Shown: positions 5,324 through 5,467 of the stretch, piece by piece
Layout: each line of letters starts with the position of its first letter
Position numbering within the stretch: the stretch's first letter is position 1
Origin: Actinobacteria bacterium UBA7422
Lineage (GTDB): Bacteria > Actinomycetota > Actinomycetes > S36-B12
Assembly: GCA_002469525.1 (NCBI GenBank)
Contig: DKME01000092.1
Span: 1 to 5,467 of the forward strand
DNA: 5,467 bases
Direction: 5' to 3'
Notes under the pieces: generated by a model
What the model saw: the letters and a program-made list of their open reading frames with translations, nothing else
What the model was told of the DNA's origin: nothing
The model's database searches: none
Position numbers and translations under genes: made by a program

Positions 5324-5467
5324 TTAGCTGGTGGCTTTTGGAGCCTCTTTCGGAGTTTCACGCAACTCACGAATCTTAGCCTTCTTACCCTTGAGCCCAC
5401 GGAGGTAATAAAGCTTGGCTCGGCGCACGTCACCGCGACTAGCTACTTCAATTTTTTCAATAATCGG
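5324..5467 (-). CDS. rplS: 50S ribosomal protein L19, C-terminal part (5' end outside window)
   Basis: Only the last 47 codons and the TAA stop (5324-5326) are inside the window, so the start is not visible. L19 is a large-subunit protein located at the interface with the 30S subunit. The frame encodes the family's C-terminal signature: IEKIEV, then RGDVRRAKLYYLRGLKGKKAKI. The protein normally ends shortly after this motif. Here a further tail rich in Lys, Glu, Pro and Ala (ending ETPKEAPKATS) extends it, a common kind of extension in actinobacterial L19. The next gene, a signal peptidase, starts 27 bases after the stop. This rplS-lepB order is typical of Actinomycetota. Identification rests on direct recognition of the motif and is secure despite the truncation. 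Confidence 0.96.
   Translation of the reverse strand, partial: PIIEKIEVASRGDVRRAKLYYLRGLKGKKAKIRELRETPKEAPKATS

Noticed and set aside
1..5467. Mobile element, CRISPR array, tRNA or rRNA
   Set aside because: No direct-repeat arrays, transposase motifs or RNA-gene signatures were seen. The only recombinase is a housekeeping-type XerC in its usual neighbourhood.

Overview
The window is one minus-strand run of housekeeping genes from what is most likely an actinobacterium (Actinomycetota). Read along the minus strand, from high to low coordinates, the order is rplS (3' end only), a short signal peptidase I, a second longer signal peptidase I, rnhB, yraN, comM, dprA and the 5' end of xerC. This order is the conserved actinobacterial block; Mycobacterium tuberculosis has the same backbone with extra genes inserted. 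The base composition looks only moderately GC-rich (about half G+C by eye), which suggests a lineage outside the classic high-GC genera. I cannot name the genus.

Right end (about 3984-5467): the last 47 residues of ribosomal protein L19 are followed 27 bases later by two tandem, divergent type I signal peptidases. Both keep the catalytic Ser and Lys. A perfect 12-bp inverted repeat with a 4-base loop, followed by four T on the coding strand, lies inside the first 15 codons of the first peptidase gene. It looks like a terminator or attenuator built into coding sequence and is the most unusual structure in the window.

Middle (2952-3987): RNase HII overlaps the upstream peptidase gene by 4 bases. 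A 64-base gap, where many actinobacteria carry a DUF2469 gene, separates it from the YraN/UPF0102 nuclease-fold protein.

Left end (1-2950): comM, dprA and xerC are DNA-processing genes. yraN and comM are 1 base apart, and comM and dprA overlap by 1 base (TAATG). ComM and DprA act on incoming single-stranded DNA during natural transformation, and XerC resolves chromosome dimers. An 83-base gap precedes xerC, which runs off the left edge.

Four of the seven visible starts are probably GTG, and most junctions are overlapping or nearly so, which fits a translationally coupled operon. No RNA genes, mobile elements, CRISPR arrays or plus-strand genes are supported. There is no gene-free stretch over 100 bases. 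I found no evidence of a new multi-gene system; this is a conserved core region with a few local oddities.
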